DNA of 64,000 nt from Streptomyces fructofermentans (GCF_014651055.1 NZ_BMWD01000033.1:1-64000), one strand, 5' to 3'. Counted from the stretch's first letter, positions 25,212 through 34,095 are shown. Notes: generated by a model from the letters alone, not told the origin. Translations and numbers: made by a program.

Positions 25212-25727
25212 ATGATCCTGCCGGCGGTCCGGGACCCCCGCTTCGTGACGATCCGCCGCGGCGGGACCCTCACCGACGCGGATCACCACCTCCTCGCGCT
25301 CTGGGCCGCCACGTGCGCGGAGCACGTTCTTCCGTTGTTCGAGTCGGCCCGGCCCTCGGACCCCCGACCGCGCCACGCGATCGAGCAGGCCCGCGGCTGG
25401 GTGCGGGGCGAGGTCAGGATGATGGAGGCCCGTGCGGCGGGCGGCCATGCCATGGGGGCGGCCAGGGACCTTCGCGGAGCGGCACGGCACGCCGCGTACG
25501 CCGCGGGCCAGGCCGGGGCCGTCGCCCACGTCGCCGCGCACGAACTGGGCGCCGCGGCCTACGCGATCAAGGCCGTACGTGCCGCGGCACCGGCAGGCGA
25601 GGGCGAGACGGCGGGACGGCTCGAGTGCCGGTGGCAGCGTGACCGGCTCCCGGAGGCGATCCGGGAACTCGTCCTCGACGACCAGCGGTTGCGGAACGAC
25701 ATCTGCTGGTCGGTGTTCGACTGCTGA
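25212..25727 (+). CDS. Imm5-like putative immunity protein
   Basis: A 171-residue helical protein matching, from memory, the Imm5 group often annotated 'putative immunity protein' (and wrongly 'exonuclease SbcC'). Family-like blocks are LLALWAATCAEHVLPLFES, RPRHAIEQARGWVRGEV, AARHAAYAAGQAGAVAHVAAHELGAAAYAIKAVRAA and WQRDRLPEAIRELVLDDQRLRN. Imm5 members protect against polymorphic toxins when paired. No toxin gene lies next to it, so it is an orphan or has another job. ATG at 25212 with AAGGGA upstream gives the usual length; an ATG at 25170 would add 14 residues. Confidence 0.65.
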   Translation: MILPAVRDPRFVTIRRGGTLTDADHHLLALWAATCAEHVLPLFESARPSDPRPRHAIEQARGWVRGEVRMMEARAAGGHAMGAARDLRGAARHAAYAAGQAGAVAHVAAHELGAAAYAIKAVRAAAPAGEGETAGRLECRWQRDRLPEAIRELVLDDQRLRNDICWSVFDC

Positions 25728-25779
25728 GACGGATGACACGGCTGACGCCTGCCGTTCCAGTCGTGTCGTGGGCGACCAT

Positions 25780-25812
25780 CCGGTGTGGAGACCGGTGTGG
25801 AGACCGGTGCGG
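25780..25812. repeat. 12-bp tandem repeat, ~2.8 copies
   Basis: CCGGTGTGGAGA occurs twice in a row (25780-25803) followed by a variant CCGGTGCGG, between two rightward genes. Confidence 0.8.
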
Positions 25813-25899
25813 AGGCGGGGTGCGTGCCCCGGTCGCGCGGGGCTGGAGTGAGTACGGCGACTCATGCGCTCCGCGGTGACGGCTGGCACGATCCTCGGC

Positions 25900-26823
25900 A
25901 TGACGAGTGGCAGACGGACTCTGACGGCCCTGCATCTCCTGCTGGTCTGGGCGGTGACGGCGGTCGCGGTGCCGACGCTGGGCCTCGGCCTGGTGATGTC
26001 CGCCTGGGGCGGCGGGGGAGTGGGGGCCGCGCCGGTCCTGCTGCTGGGCGTGCCGCTCACGGTGGGGCTGCTGGCCACGGCGGGCATCCCGGCGCGGACC
26101 GTGGTGCCGCTGTGCGACTCCGTGGGGCGGCGGCTCGGCTGGGCCGTCCTGGTCCTCCTCCTCGGCACGCTCGGCGTCGTGGCGGGAGTGGCCGCCTACG
26201 GAGGGGACGTCGACCTGGGGAGCGCGGCCACCAGGATCGCGCTGACGGGCGCGCCGTACGCCGTGGCCGCGGCGTTCTTCGTGCCCAGCGGGTGGGTACG
26301 GGCGGGCGCGGTGGTGGTGCTGGCGGCGGCGGTGGTGTACGGGGGCGCCGTCGGGCCGGAGCACGCACGGCAGCGCCGGCACGCGGCGGAGGTCGCGGGG
26401 TTCCGGGAGCATCCCGAACTGCTGCGTCTGGGCGACCCGCCGTCCGGAATGCGGGTCGCCCACGCCTGGGTCGGCCCCGCCGACTTCGGCGTCGACTACC
26501 GGGGTGTCCGGGAGGACGAGTTCGCGTACGTCGGCCTCACGGTGCGCTCGCCGCTCACGCCGGCGGCCCGGTGCCCCGAGCCGGCGGAGGAGGACATGAC
26601 CTGCACGGTGGGCGCGCGCGGCGAGTTGTGCATGGTTCGCGAACTCCGTGGAGGCGTCCGCGAGATCACGCTCGTCCGCCGCGACCGGAACGCGGAGGTG
26701 CAGGTGGAGAGCCAGACCCTCGGCGAAGCGGGTCTGCGCCGCGTCCTCGACACGCTGCACCCGCTGTCGGACGGGGAGTTGGCGGAGCTGATGCGCGAGG
26801 ACCGGATCGACCACAGGCCGTGA
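25900..26823 (+). CDS. multi-pass membrane protein, hypothetical
   Basis: A 307-residue protein with about five N-terminal membrane helices in residues 1-150 (LLLVWAVTAVAVPTLGLGLVMSA; VLLLGVPLTVGLLATAGI; AVLVLLLGTLGVVAGVAAYG; APYAVAAAFFVPS; AVVVLAAAVVYGGA). A soluble C-terminal domain follows, with two or three cysteines (RCPEPAEEDMTC, GELC). I do not recognise a family. ATG at 25900 is chosen because the coding-like sequence starts there; CACGAT lies 8 bases upstream and no ribosome site is visible. Downstream, 26824-26831 and 26853-26860 form an 8-bp GGCGTCCC/GGGACGCC stem. Confidence 0.65.
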   Translation: MTSGRRTLTALHLLLVWAVTAVAVPTLGLGLVMSAWGGGGVGAAPVLLLGVPLTVGLLATAGIPARTVVPLCDSVGRRLGWAVLVLLLGTLGVVAGVAAYGGDVDLGSAATRIALTGAPYAVAAAFFVPSGWVRAGAVVVLAAAVVYGGAVGPEHARQRRHAAEVAGFREHPELLRLGDPPSGMRVAHAWVGPADFGVDYRGVREDEFAYVGLTVRSPLTPAARCPEPAEEDMTCTVGARGELCMVRELRGGVREITLVRRDRNAEVQVESQTLGEAGLRRVLDTLHPLSDGELAELMREDRIDHRP

Positions 26824-27167
26824 GGCGTCCCTGCGTGCTCGGTGGGGGAGGTGGGACGCCCGGCATGCCCGGCGCCCGGCGCGTCGGTGCCGCGGGCTCG
26901 CCGACCTCGTCGGTGCGCGGGGCACGGCGATCGCACACCCGGACGCGGTGGCCTCCTCCGAAGACCGCGCGGACTGCTCGGACGCGGGGCGGCGGGTCCG
27001 GCGGAGCGGGGCACGAGCCGACCAGTACGCCTACGTCGACGAAGGTGGCGCCACCCCCGACACCGTACGCAACTGGCGCACGCGCGCACGGGTGTTCTCC
27101 CGGCGGCGGCCTGCGGTGGGAAGTGCGGCGCTATCGTCGGCGAAGGTCCACGATCAGGGGGTTGGGG
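26824..27167. other. intergenic region before the effector-NLR pair
   Basis: No convincing gene. It holds a weak 8-bp stem after the membrane-protein stop (26824-26860) and, near its right end, a TATCGT box at 27131-27136 that may be part of the promoter of the next operon. Confidence 0.45.
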
Positions 27168-27644
27168 ATGCTGGAACAGGCTCTGGTGGTGCTCGCGGCG
27201 GCCGGCGGTACGGCGGTCGTGCAGGCCGCGGGCACGGACGCGTGGACCGGACTGCGCCAGGCCGTGGCGCGCTGGTTCGGCCGCGGTGACGACGGGCGCG
27301 AGCGCGCGGAGTCGGAGCGGCTGGAGCAGACCGCCGTCGCGTTGCTCACCGCGGACGACGCCGAGGTGGAGCGGGCACGGCTGCGCGGCGAGGCGTTCTG
27401 GCAGGCCCGCATCGAGGCCCTCCTGGTGAGCCTCGACGAAGCGGAACGCGCGCGGGCGGCCGAGGACTTCCGCGCCCTGCTCGCCCCGTACACCCCGCGG
27501 GACGGTGTCTCGGCCGGCGCGGGCGGGCTGGCCGCCGGGGGCGACATCACCATCCGGGCCGACAGGGGCTCGATCGCCGGCGGTGTCATCCACGGAGGTG
27601 CCCGCGTCGAAACCCCTACGGTGCCGGATCCGTCCCAGGGCTGA
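27168..27644 (+). CDS. predicted NLR-associated effector with amyloid-signalling-like tail
   Basis: A 158-residue protein directly upstream of the NB-ARC/TPR gene. The first ~38 residues are hydrophobic and Ala/Gly-rich, ending WFGRG (LVVLAAAGGTAVVQAAGTDAW). Charged helices follow (about 45-107). The last ~35 residues are Gly-rich: GGDITIRADRGSIAGGVIHG, then GARV. That tail lines up with the start of the next protein (GDVTAHARDHSVAVGTIAAGG). The plan of an N-terminal membrane-active helical domain and a C-terminal amyloid-like motif shared with an adjacent NLR is what is known for bacterial amyloid signalling sequence (BASS) pairs with HeLo-like 'Bell' effectors. Assignment here is inference from layout and the shared motif. 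Confidence 0.6.
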   Translation: MLEQALVVLAAAGGTAVVQAAGTDAWTGLRQAVARWFGRGDDGRERAESERLEQTAVALLTADDAEVERARLRGEAFWQARIEALLVSLDEAERARAAEDFRALLAPYTPRDGVSAGAGGLAAGGDITIRADRGSIAGGVIHGGARVETPTVPDPSQG

Positions 27645-27712
27645 CCGGACCGGCTTTCCCCAGCCCACCCCTCGCGGCGGGTGACGTCACCGCCCACGCC
27701 CGCGACCACAGC

Positions 27713-30700
27713 GTGGCCGTCGGCACCATCGCCGCCGGCGGAACCCTCTCCTACCACGCCGCGCCGCCGCGCGAAGTGACCTGGCCGCACCAGGTGGGCG
27801 TACTGCCCCGGCAGGCGGACTGCTTCCAGGACCGGGCAGCGGCCGAACAGCTCGAACAGGCCGTGGCCGGCAGTGGCACCGCGGTCCTCGGACAGGTCCT
27901 GGCCGGAATGGGCGGGGTCGGCAAGACGCAGCTCGCAGCCGACCACGCCCACCGCGCATGGCGCGCCGGCCGCGTGGACCTGCTCGTATGGGTCACCGCC
28001 ACGACCCGCCCCGCCATCGTCAACGCCTTCGCCCAGGCCGCGGTCGAGATCCTCGGCGCCGACCGGGACGACCCCGAGCGGGCGGCCGCGCAGTTCCTGG
28101 CCTGGCTGGAACCCAAGCCCGCCCGCGTTCCCGGCCCCCGCGGCGCCCGGTCGGCGCCGCCGCCCGCCGAACCCCGGTGGCTCGTCGTGCTGGACGACGT
28201 CGCCGACCCCGCCGACCTGCGGGGCCTCTGGCCGCCCGCGGGCCCCGGCGGGCAGACCGTGGTCACCACACGCCGCCGCGACGCGGCCCTGACAGGACCG
28301 GGCCGCAGCCTCGTCACCGTCGGCCTCTTCACCCCCGATGAGGCCGTCGCCTACCTCGGCGCCGTACTGGCCGCGCACGGACGCAACGAGCCGGCCGATC
28401 AACTCGCGGCTCTCGCCGCGGACCTGGGCCATCTGCCCCTCGCCCTCTCCCAGGCCGCCGCCTACCTGGTCGACGCGAGCCTGAGCTGCACCGCCTACCG
28501 GGCCCGGCTGTCGGACAGGGCCCGCAACCTGACCGACCTGGTGCCCGAACCCGACGCCCTCCCCGACGACCAGTCGGTCACAGTCGCCGCCGCCTGGTCC
28601 CTGTCCATCGACCGCGCGGACCAGTTGCGCCCACGGGGACTGGCCCGGGAGACCCTCCGCCTGGCCTCGATGCTCGACCCCAACGGCATCCCCGCGCAGA
28701 TCTTCACCAGCCCTCCCGGCCTGGCCCACCTCACGGGACACCGCACGCCGGCGGGCCCCGGGGCCTCCCGGAGCCGGCACCAGGTGACGGAGGAGGACGC
28801 GGCCGACGCGCTGCGGGTCCTGCACCGGCTCAGCCTCGTCGACTACACCGCGGACACCCCCGCCCAGTCGGTACGCGTCCACCAGCTCATCCAACGCGCC
28901 GTCCGCGAGCCGCTGCCCCGGACGTCGTACGAGGAACTGGCCGGCACCGCCGCCGACGCCCTCACCGCCTCCTGGCCCGCCATCGAACGCGACACGGCCC
29001 TGGCGCAGGCCCTGCGCGCCAACACCGAGAGCCTCACCCGCCACGCAGAGTCCTTCCTCTGGCGCACCTCCCCACCTCCGCCGACCGCGCACTCCGTCCT
29101 CTTCCGGGCCCTCACCAGCATCGGCGAGGCCGGCCACCCCGACGCCGCGGCGGTCCGGGCGCTGGAAATGGTGCGCGCGGCCACCCGCAGATTCGGTCCG
29201 GCGCACCCGGACACGCTCAACGCCCGGCATGAATGGGGCCGTTGGCGTGGCGAGTCGGGAGACCCCGTCGGCGCCGCCGAGGTCTACGAGCAACTGGTCC
29301 CGGACCGCCAGCGCGTGCTCGGCGCCGACCACCCGGACATCGTCGCCGCCCGCGCCGAACTGGCCCGGTGGCGCGCCGAGGTGGGAGACCCCGCCCAGGC
29401 CGTGACCGCGTACGCCGAACTCCTCGCCGCACGCGAGCGGGTGCTCGGCCGGGACCACCCGGACACGCTCACCGCCCGTCACGAATGGGCCCGTTGGCGC
29501 GGAGAGGCGGGAGACGCCGCCGGCGCCGCGGAGGCGTACGAGCAGCTGGTGGCCGACCGCGAGCGGGTGCAGGGCGCCGAGCACCCCCACACGCTCACCG
29601 CCCGGCATCAGTCCGGCCGGTGGCGGGGCGAAGCGGGGGACCCGGCCGGTGCGGCAGCGTCCTTCGAGTCGCTGGTGCCCGTACGCAACCGGGTGCTCGG
29701 GCCCGATCACCCGCAAAGCCTGGGCTCGTGCCATGAGTTGGGCCACTGGCGCGGTGAGGCGGGAGACGCGGCCGGTGCCGTGGAGGTCTTCGAGCGGTTG
29801 GTGCCGGATCGCGAGCGGGTACTGGGTGCCGACCACACCGAAACACTGGCGGCCCGGCACGCGCATGGCCGATGGCGTGGTGAGGCGGGTGATCCGGCCG
29901 GTGCCGTGGAGGTCTTCGAGCGGTTGGTGCCGGATCGTGAGCGGGTGATGGGCGCCGACCACCCGGACACGCTCACTGCCAGGCATGAGTTGGGCAGGTG
30001 GCGGGGCGCGATCGGCGAATCGAAGCGCGCGGTGGAGGTCTTCGAGCGGTTGGTGCCGGATCGTGAGCGGGTGATGGGCGCCGACCACCCGGACACACTC
30101 ACCACACGGCATGAGCTGGGCAGGTGGCGGGGCGAGACCGGCAGTCCGGGCGGCGCCGTGGAGGTCTACCGGAATTTGGTGGCCGATCGGGAGCGCGTCC
30201 AAGGGGCTGATCACCCGCACACCCTCCTCGCCCGGGCAGAATGGGCCCGATGGCGCGGCCAGTCGGGGGATGCGGCCGGTGCGGCGGACGCCTACGGCCT
30301 GCTGGTGCCCGACGACGAGCGGGTGCTCGGCCCGGACCACGCGGAGACGCTCAACGCCCGGCACGGTCTGGGCAGGTGGCGTGGTGCGGCCGGGGACCCG
30401 TCCGAGGCCGCCGCGGTGTTCCAGCGTCTGGTGGAGGACCGGGAGCGTGTCCAGGGCGCCGATCACCGGGAGGCGTTCACCGCTCGGCACGAGTGGGGTC
30501 GTTGGCGTGGCGAAGCGGGTGATCCTGCCGGTGCGGCGCAGGTCTACGAGCGTCTGATGGCGGATCGCGGGCGTGTCCAGGGCGCCGATCACCCGGACAC
30601 GCTCACCACACGGCACGAGTGGGGTCGTTGGCGTGGCGAAGCGGGTGACCCGTCCGGTGCGGTGGAGGTCTACGAGCAGCTGGTGGCGGACCGGGAGCGT

Positions 30701-32437
30701 GTCGAGGGCGCGGACCATCCGTACACCCTCGTGGCCCGCGGCGAACTGGCGCGATGGCGTGGTGAGTCGGGCGACCCGACCGGTGCGGCGGACGCCTATG
30801 AGCAACTGGGCGCGGATCGCGAACGGGTGCTCGGCATCGACCACCCGGACACCTTGTCCAGCCGGCACTGGTTGGGACGTTGGCGTGGTGAGGCGGGTGA
30901 CTCGGCCGCTGCGATGGAGGTCTACGAGCGGCTGGTGGCCGACCGCGAGCGGGTGCTCGGCCCCGACCACCCGGACACGCTCACCGCCCGGCACGCGTCG
31001 GGCCGTTGGAGAGGGGAGAACGGGGACCCCGGCGGTGCGGTGGAGGTCTACGAGCGGCTGGTGGCCGACCGTGAGCGGGTGATGGGCGCCGATCACCCGG
31101 ACACGCTCACCGCCCGGCACGAGTGGGGTCGTTGGCGTGGTGAGGCGGGTGATCCGTCCGGTGCGGTGGAGGTCTACGGGCGTCTGGTGGCGGACCGCGA
31201 GCGGGTCCAGGGCGCGGACCACCCGTACACCCTGCTGGCCCGCGCCGAACTGGCCCGCTGGCAGGCCGAGACGGGAGAGCCCGGCCTCGCTGCGACGGCG
31301 TACGCGGACCTGCTGGCCGCGCGCGAACGGGTGCTCGGCATCGACCACACGGACACCATGGCCGCCCGACACGGGCTGGGTCGTTGGCAGGGCGAGGCGG
31401 GAGACCGCGATGCCGCCGAGGAGACGTTCGAGCGGCTGGTGGCCGACCGGGAGCGGGTGCAGGGGGAGGACCATCCCGAGACGCTCACCGCCCGGCACGA
31501 GTTGGGCCGCTGGCGTGGTGAGGCAGGCGACCCGTCCGCTGCGGTGGAGGTCTACGAGCGGTTGGTGGCGGACCGGGAGCGTGTCCAGGGCTCGGACCAC
31601 CCTTACACCCTGGTGGCCCGCGCCGAACTGGCCCGGTGGTACGGCGAGTCGGGGGACGCGGCGGCTGCCGCGGAGGCATCCGAACGGTTGGTCGCCGACC
31701 GTGAGCGGCTGCTCGGCGTCGACCACTCCGACACGTTGGGCACCCGGTACTGGCTGGCCCGGTGGCGGGGGAAGTCCGGCGATCCGGCGGGTGCGGCGGA
31801 AGCGTTCGACCGGTTGGTGGCCGACCGCGAGCGGGTGCTCGGCCCCGACCACCTCAACACCCTGACCGCCCGGCACGAACTCGGCTATTGGCGTGGTGAG
31901 GCGGGTGACGCGGTCGGCGCGGCGGAGGCGTACGAGCGGCTGGTGGTCGACGGGGAGCGTGTCCAGGGCGCGGACCATCCCCACACTCTGCTCGCCCGGT
32001 ACCAGTTGGGCTGCTGGCGTGGGCGGGCGGGTGATCCGTCCGGTGCGGCGGAGGTCTACGAGCGGCTGGTGGAGGACCGGGGCCGGGTGCTCGGCCCGGA
32101 CCACCCGGACACGTTCGCCGCCCGGTACCAGTTGGGCCATTGGCGGGCGAAGGCAGGCGACGCGGGCGGCGCGGCGACGGTCTTCGAGCGGCTGGTGCGG
32201 GACCGCGAGCGGGTGCTCGGCCCCGATCACCCCGACACCCTGGCGACACGCCACGAGTGGGCCTTCTGGCGTGGTGAGGCGGGCGACGCGGCCGGCGCGG
32301 CGGAGTCGTTCGCCGATCTGCTGGCGGACCGGGAGCGGCTGTTCGGCCCCGACGACCCCGGGACCCTCACCTGCCGTCGAACCCATGCGTACTGGGTGAG
32401 CAGGGCGGAGTCGGCCGCGAACGGGTCGACCGGCTGA
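27713..32437 (+). CDS. STAND/NB-ARC ATPase with 26 TPR units (NLR-like)
   Basis: A 1574-residue signal-transduction ATPase. Numbered from the GTG: 1-20 Gly-rich motif; Walker A GMGGVGKTQLA at ~65-75; Walker B WLVVLDDVAD near 160; sensor/GxP region LGHLPLALSQAAAYL near 240; a winged-helix part ending VHQLIQRAV. From 29177 there are 26 units of exactly 42 residues of the type DRERVLGPDHPDTLTARHEL then GRWRGEAGDPAGAAEVYERLVA, the last one truncated. TPRs would sense a ligand and the NB-ARC would oligomerise. The start is uncertain: the shared motif begins ~14 codons before this GTG, and the frame is open back into the previous gene with no ATG, GTG or TTG. Translational coupling, a non-standard start or a -1 frameshift are possible. 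Confidence 0.85.
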   Translation: MAVGTIAAGGTLSYHAAPPREVTWPHQVGVLPRQADCFQDRAAAEQLEQAVAGSGTAVLGQVLAGMGGVGKTQLAADHAHRAWRAGRVDLLVWVTATTRPAIVNAFAQAAVEILGADRDDPERAAAQFLAWLEPKPARVPGPRGARSAPPPAEPRWLVVLDDVADPADLRGLWPPAGPGGQTVVTTRRRDAALTGPGRSLVTVGLFTPDEAVAYLGAVLAAHGRNEPADQLAALAADLGHLPLALSQAAAYLVDASLSCTAYRARLSDRARNLTDLVPEPDALPDDQSVTVAAAWSLSIDRADQLRPRGLARETLRLASMLDPNGIPAQIFTSPPGLAHLTGHRTPAGPGASRSRHQVTEEDAADALRVLHRLSLVDYTADTPAQSVRVHQLIQRAVREPLPRTSYEELAGTAADALTASWPAIERDTALAQALRANTESLTRHAESFLWRTSPPPPTAHSVLFRALTSIGEAGHPDAAAVRALEMVRAATRRFGPAHPDTLNARHEWGRWRGESGDPVGAAEVYEQLVPDRQRVLGADHPDIVAARAELARWRAEVGDPAQAVTAYAELLAARERVLGRDHPDTLTARHEWARWRGEAGDAAGAAEAYEQLVADRERVQGAEHPHTLTARHQSGRWRGEAGDPAGAAASFESLVPVRNRVLGPDHPQSLGSCHELGHWRGEAGDAAGAVEVFERLVPDRERVLGADHTETLAARHAHGRWRGEAGDPAGAVEVFERLVPDRERVMGADHPDTLTARHELGRWRGAIGESKRAVEVFERLVPDRERVMGADHPDTLTTRHELGRWRGETGSPGGAVEVYRNLVADRERVQGADHPHTLLARAEWARWRGQSGDAAGAADAYGLLVPDDERVLGPDHAETLNARHGLGRWRGAAGDPSEAAAVFQRLVEDRERVQGADHREAFTARHEWGRWRGEAGDPAGAAQVYERLMADRGRVQGADHPDTLTTRHEWGRWRGEAGDPSGAVEVYEQLVADRERVEGADHPYTLVARGELARWRGESGDPTGAADAYEQLGADRERVLGIDHPDTLSSRHWLGRWRGEAGDSAAAMEVYERLVADRERVLGPDHPDTLTARHASGRWRGENGDPGGAVEVYERLVADRERVMGADHPDTLTARHEWGRWRGEAGDPSGAVEVYGRLVADRERVQGADHPYTLLARAELARWQAETGEPGLAATAYADLLAARERVLGIDHTDTMAARHGLGRWQGEAGDRDAAEETFERLVADRERVQGEDHPETLTARHELGRWRGEAGDPSAAVEVYERLVADRERVQGSDHPYTLVARAELARWYGESGDAAAAAEASERLVADRERLLGVDHSDTLGTRYWLARWRGKSGDPAGAAEAFDRLVADRERVLGPDHLNTLTARHELGYWRGEAGDAVGAAEAYERLVVDGERVQGADHPHTLLARYQLGCWRGRAGDPSGAAEVYERLVEDRGRVLGPDHPDTFAARYQLGHWRAKAGDAGGAATVFERLVRDRERVLGPDHPDTLATRHEWAFWRGEAGDAAGAAESFADLLADRERLFGPDDPGTLTCRRTHAYWVSRAESAANGSTG
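29177..32434 (+). repeat. 126-bp tandem coding repeats (TPR), 25 full + 1 partial
   Basis: Unit n starts at 29177 + 126(n-1); I checked the unit 2 start (29303) and unit 26 start (32327), and the spacing is exact with no indels. Units are similar but not identical; several stretches, such as those at units 6-8 and 11-16, are close copies. This is a substrate for unequal recombination and for assembly error. Confidence 0.9.
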
Positions 32438-32798
32438 CCGACCCGGCCGGTGCGCGGCCCGGCCCGGCAGCTCGGGGCTGCGTGCCCCTCCACCGGGTCG
32501 GGCGGGTGCTCGGATGCCACCCAGGCGGTTCGGGGCCGTGCGCGGTGTGGACCGGCCGGGCCGTTGCCGGACGGGAGCGGGCCGGCTGACGGGAGGCTCG
32601 GCCGTCGAGCGCCTTCGCGGAGGCGGCCCGCCGGGACGGGACCGCCGCGACGGGTCCACCCTGACGGGCGCCCGGCAGTACGGGACCGCCGTGACGGGCC
32701 CGCCCGGCGCGTGTGCGCGTGGGGTCGGTCGGACCGCTTCGACCGGATGGTGGAGGTCGCGCCCCCGGAGATGATCACCGGTCGTCTACGATCCGATC
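32438..32798. other. intergenic region with 19-bp direct repeat
   Basis: No gene seen. Two near-identical copies of ACGGGACCGCCGYGACGGG lie at 32636-32654 and 32680-32698 (18/19). At the right end TACGAT at 32787-32792 ends six bases before the ATG at 32799, pointing to a leaderless message for the next gene. Confidence 0.6.
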
Positions 32799-33923
32799 AT
32801 GGGTGACATCGGAGCATTTCGGACGGTATTCGCCAAAGTGAGGCGTCGGGACCCCGGCCTGCTGTCCCCCGTCGCGCTGACAGCGGTGATCGGCCTGCTG
32901 GCAGTGTTCACGCCGCAGGACGTGCCCTTCACCCAACTGCTGCCTGCGGCACCCGCTCTGGCGGCCTCGGTGTGGTCGGTCGGAGCGACGCTCGTCCTGG
33001 GCGCGATCTGCGTCCTGCCGGTCGTCGGCTACGCCCTGGCCTTCTCCGACGCGTCCGCCCCGTACACGGCCGGCGCCATCGCCGCCGTCACCCTGGCCGC
33101 CGCGCACGCCAGCCACCTCCGCCAGCAACGGGAGCACACCCTCGCCCAGGTCCGTGCCGTGGCGGACGCGGCCCAGGAGGTCCTCCTGAGGCCCGTCCCC
33201 GACCGGATCAGAGACCTGGACATCGCGACCCTCTACCTGGCCGCCGCACCCCAGGCACGCATCGGCGGCGACTTCCTCGCCGCGGCCGATACCCCGCACG
33301 GTCTGCGCATCATCCTCGGAGACGTCCGTGGCAAGGGCCTCGGCGCCGTCGGGGTCTCCGCCGCGCTGCTCGGCTCGTTCTACGAGGCCGCGTACGAGTC
33401 ACCCGACCTCGGCCAGATCGCGCGACGCCTGGACACCGCGCTCACCCGCTACAACGCCGCCGTGACCAACGAGGAGTTCTGCGAGCGCTTCGCCACGGCC
33501 GTCATCCTGGAACTGCCGCCCACCGGTTCCCTCGTCTCCATCCTCAGCTGCGGGCATCCGCCGCCGCTCCTCGTCCGTGACGGGACCACCCGGGTCATCG
33601 AGCCGGCCGCTCCCTCGCCGCCCGTCAACCTCGCCGCGCTCATCGACTGCGACTACCACGTCGAGCGGATCCACTTCGTCCCCGGTGACCTGATCCTGCT
33701 CTACACCGACGGGGTGACCGAGACCCGAGACCCGGACGGCGTCTTCTTCCCCCTGGCCGACTGGGCCGGGCAGACCGCCACGACGTCACCCACCGTGCTG
33801 CTGCGGACCCTCCAGAAGGCCCTGGTGCGCCACAGCGACCGCAACCTCGACGACGACATCGCCTGCGTGGCCATCCGCAACGCCCCGCAGTCGCAGAGCC
33901 AGTCCGTGGAACTGGCCACCTGA
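32799..33923 (+). CDS. membrane-anchored PP2C/SpoIIE phosphatase
   Basis: A 374-residue protein with three or four N-terminal membrane helices (about 22-105: LTAVIGLLAVF, LAASVWSVGATLVLGAICVLPVVGYALAF, AGAIAAVTLAAAHA). A short coiled linker (HLRQQREHTLAQVRAVADAAQEV) leads to a C-terminal SpoIIE/RsbU catalytic domain. Metal motifs are complete: IGGDFLAA, GDVRGKGLGA, LSCGHPPPLL, LLYTDGVTE and LDDDIACVAI. It should dephosphorylate a STAS antagonist and so release a sigma factor. Which antagonist is unknown; one is encoded at 17.9 kb, far away. The promoter suggests a leaderless transcript. Confidence 0.9.
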   Translation: MGDIGAFRTVFAKVRRRDPGLLSPVALTAVIGLLAVFTPQDVPFTQLLPAAPALAASVWSVGATLVLGAICVLPVVGYALAFSDASAPYTAGAIAAVTLAAAHASHLRQQREHTLAQVRAVADAAQEVLLRPVPDRIRDLDIATLYLAAAPQARIGGDFLAAADTPHGLRIILGDVRGKGLGAVGVSAALLGSFYEAAYESPDLGQIARRLDTALTRYNAAVTNEEFCERFATAVILELPPTGSLVSILSCGHPPPLLVRDGTTRVIEPAAPSPPVNLAALIDCDYHVERIHFVPGDLILLYTDGVTETRDPDGVFFPLADWAGQTATTSPTVLLRTLQKALVRHSDRNLDDDIACVAIRNAPQSQSQSVELAT

Positions 33924-34019
33924 CGGACGTCCGAGCCCTCCCGCGAGGCCGAAACCGGTGGCCGGGGGCCAGTTCGTCAGTTGTCCGAGGCCTCGCCCGC
34001 CGGTCACCGAGTCCGAGCT

Positions 34020-34090
34020 CCGAGCCCGAAGGAACGGGTGTGCGCCGGGCCCGAAGGAAGCCGAGCCCGAAGGAGCGGGTGTGCGCCGGG
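34020..34090. repeat. 30-bp direct repeat between convergent genes
   Basis: Two copies (34020-34049 and 34061-34090; 29/30 identical) starting CCGAGCCCGAAGGA and ending GTGCGCCGGG, 41 bp apart start to start, with a partial extra CCCGAAGGAAG between. They lie just after the stop of the universal stress protein gene. Function unknown. Confidence 0.9.
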
Positions 34091-34095
34091 ACTTC

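Noticed and set aside
27131..32659. 1842-codon open frame on the minus strand opposite the NLR
   Set aside because: It mirrors the TPR repeats (periodic 'HQPL.DLHRTGRVTRL'-type sequence) and arises from the codon bias of the + strand gene. No ribosome site or domain; the + frame has Walker motifs and TPR consensus.
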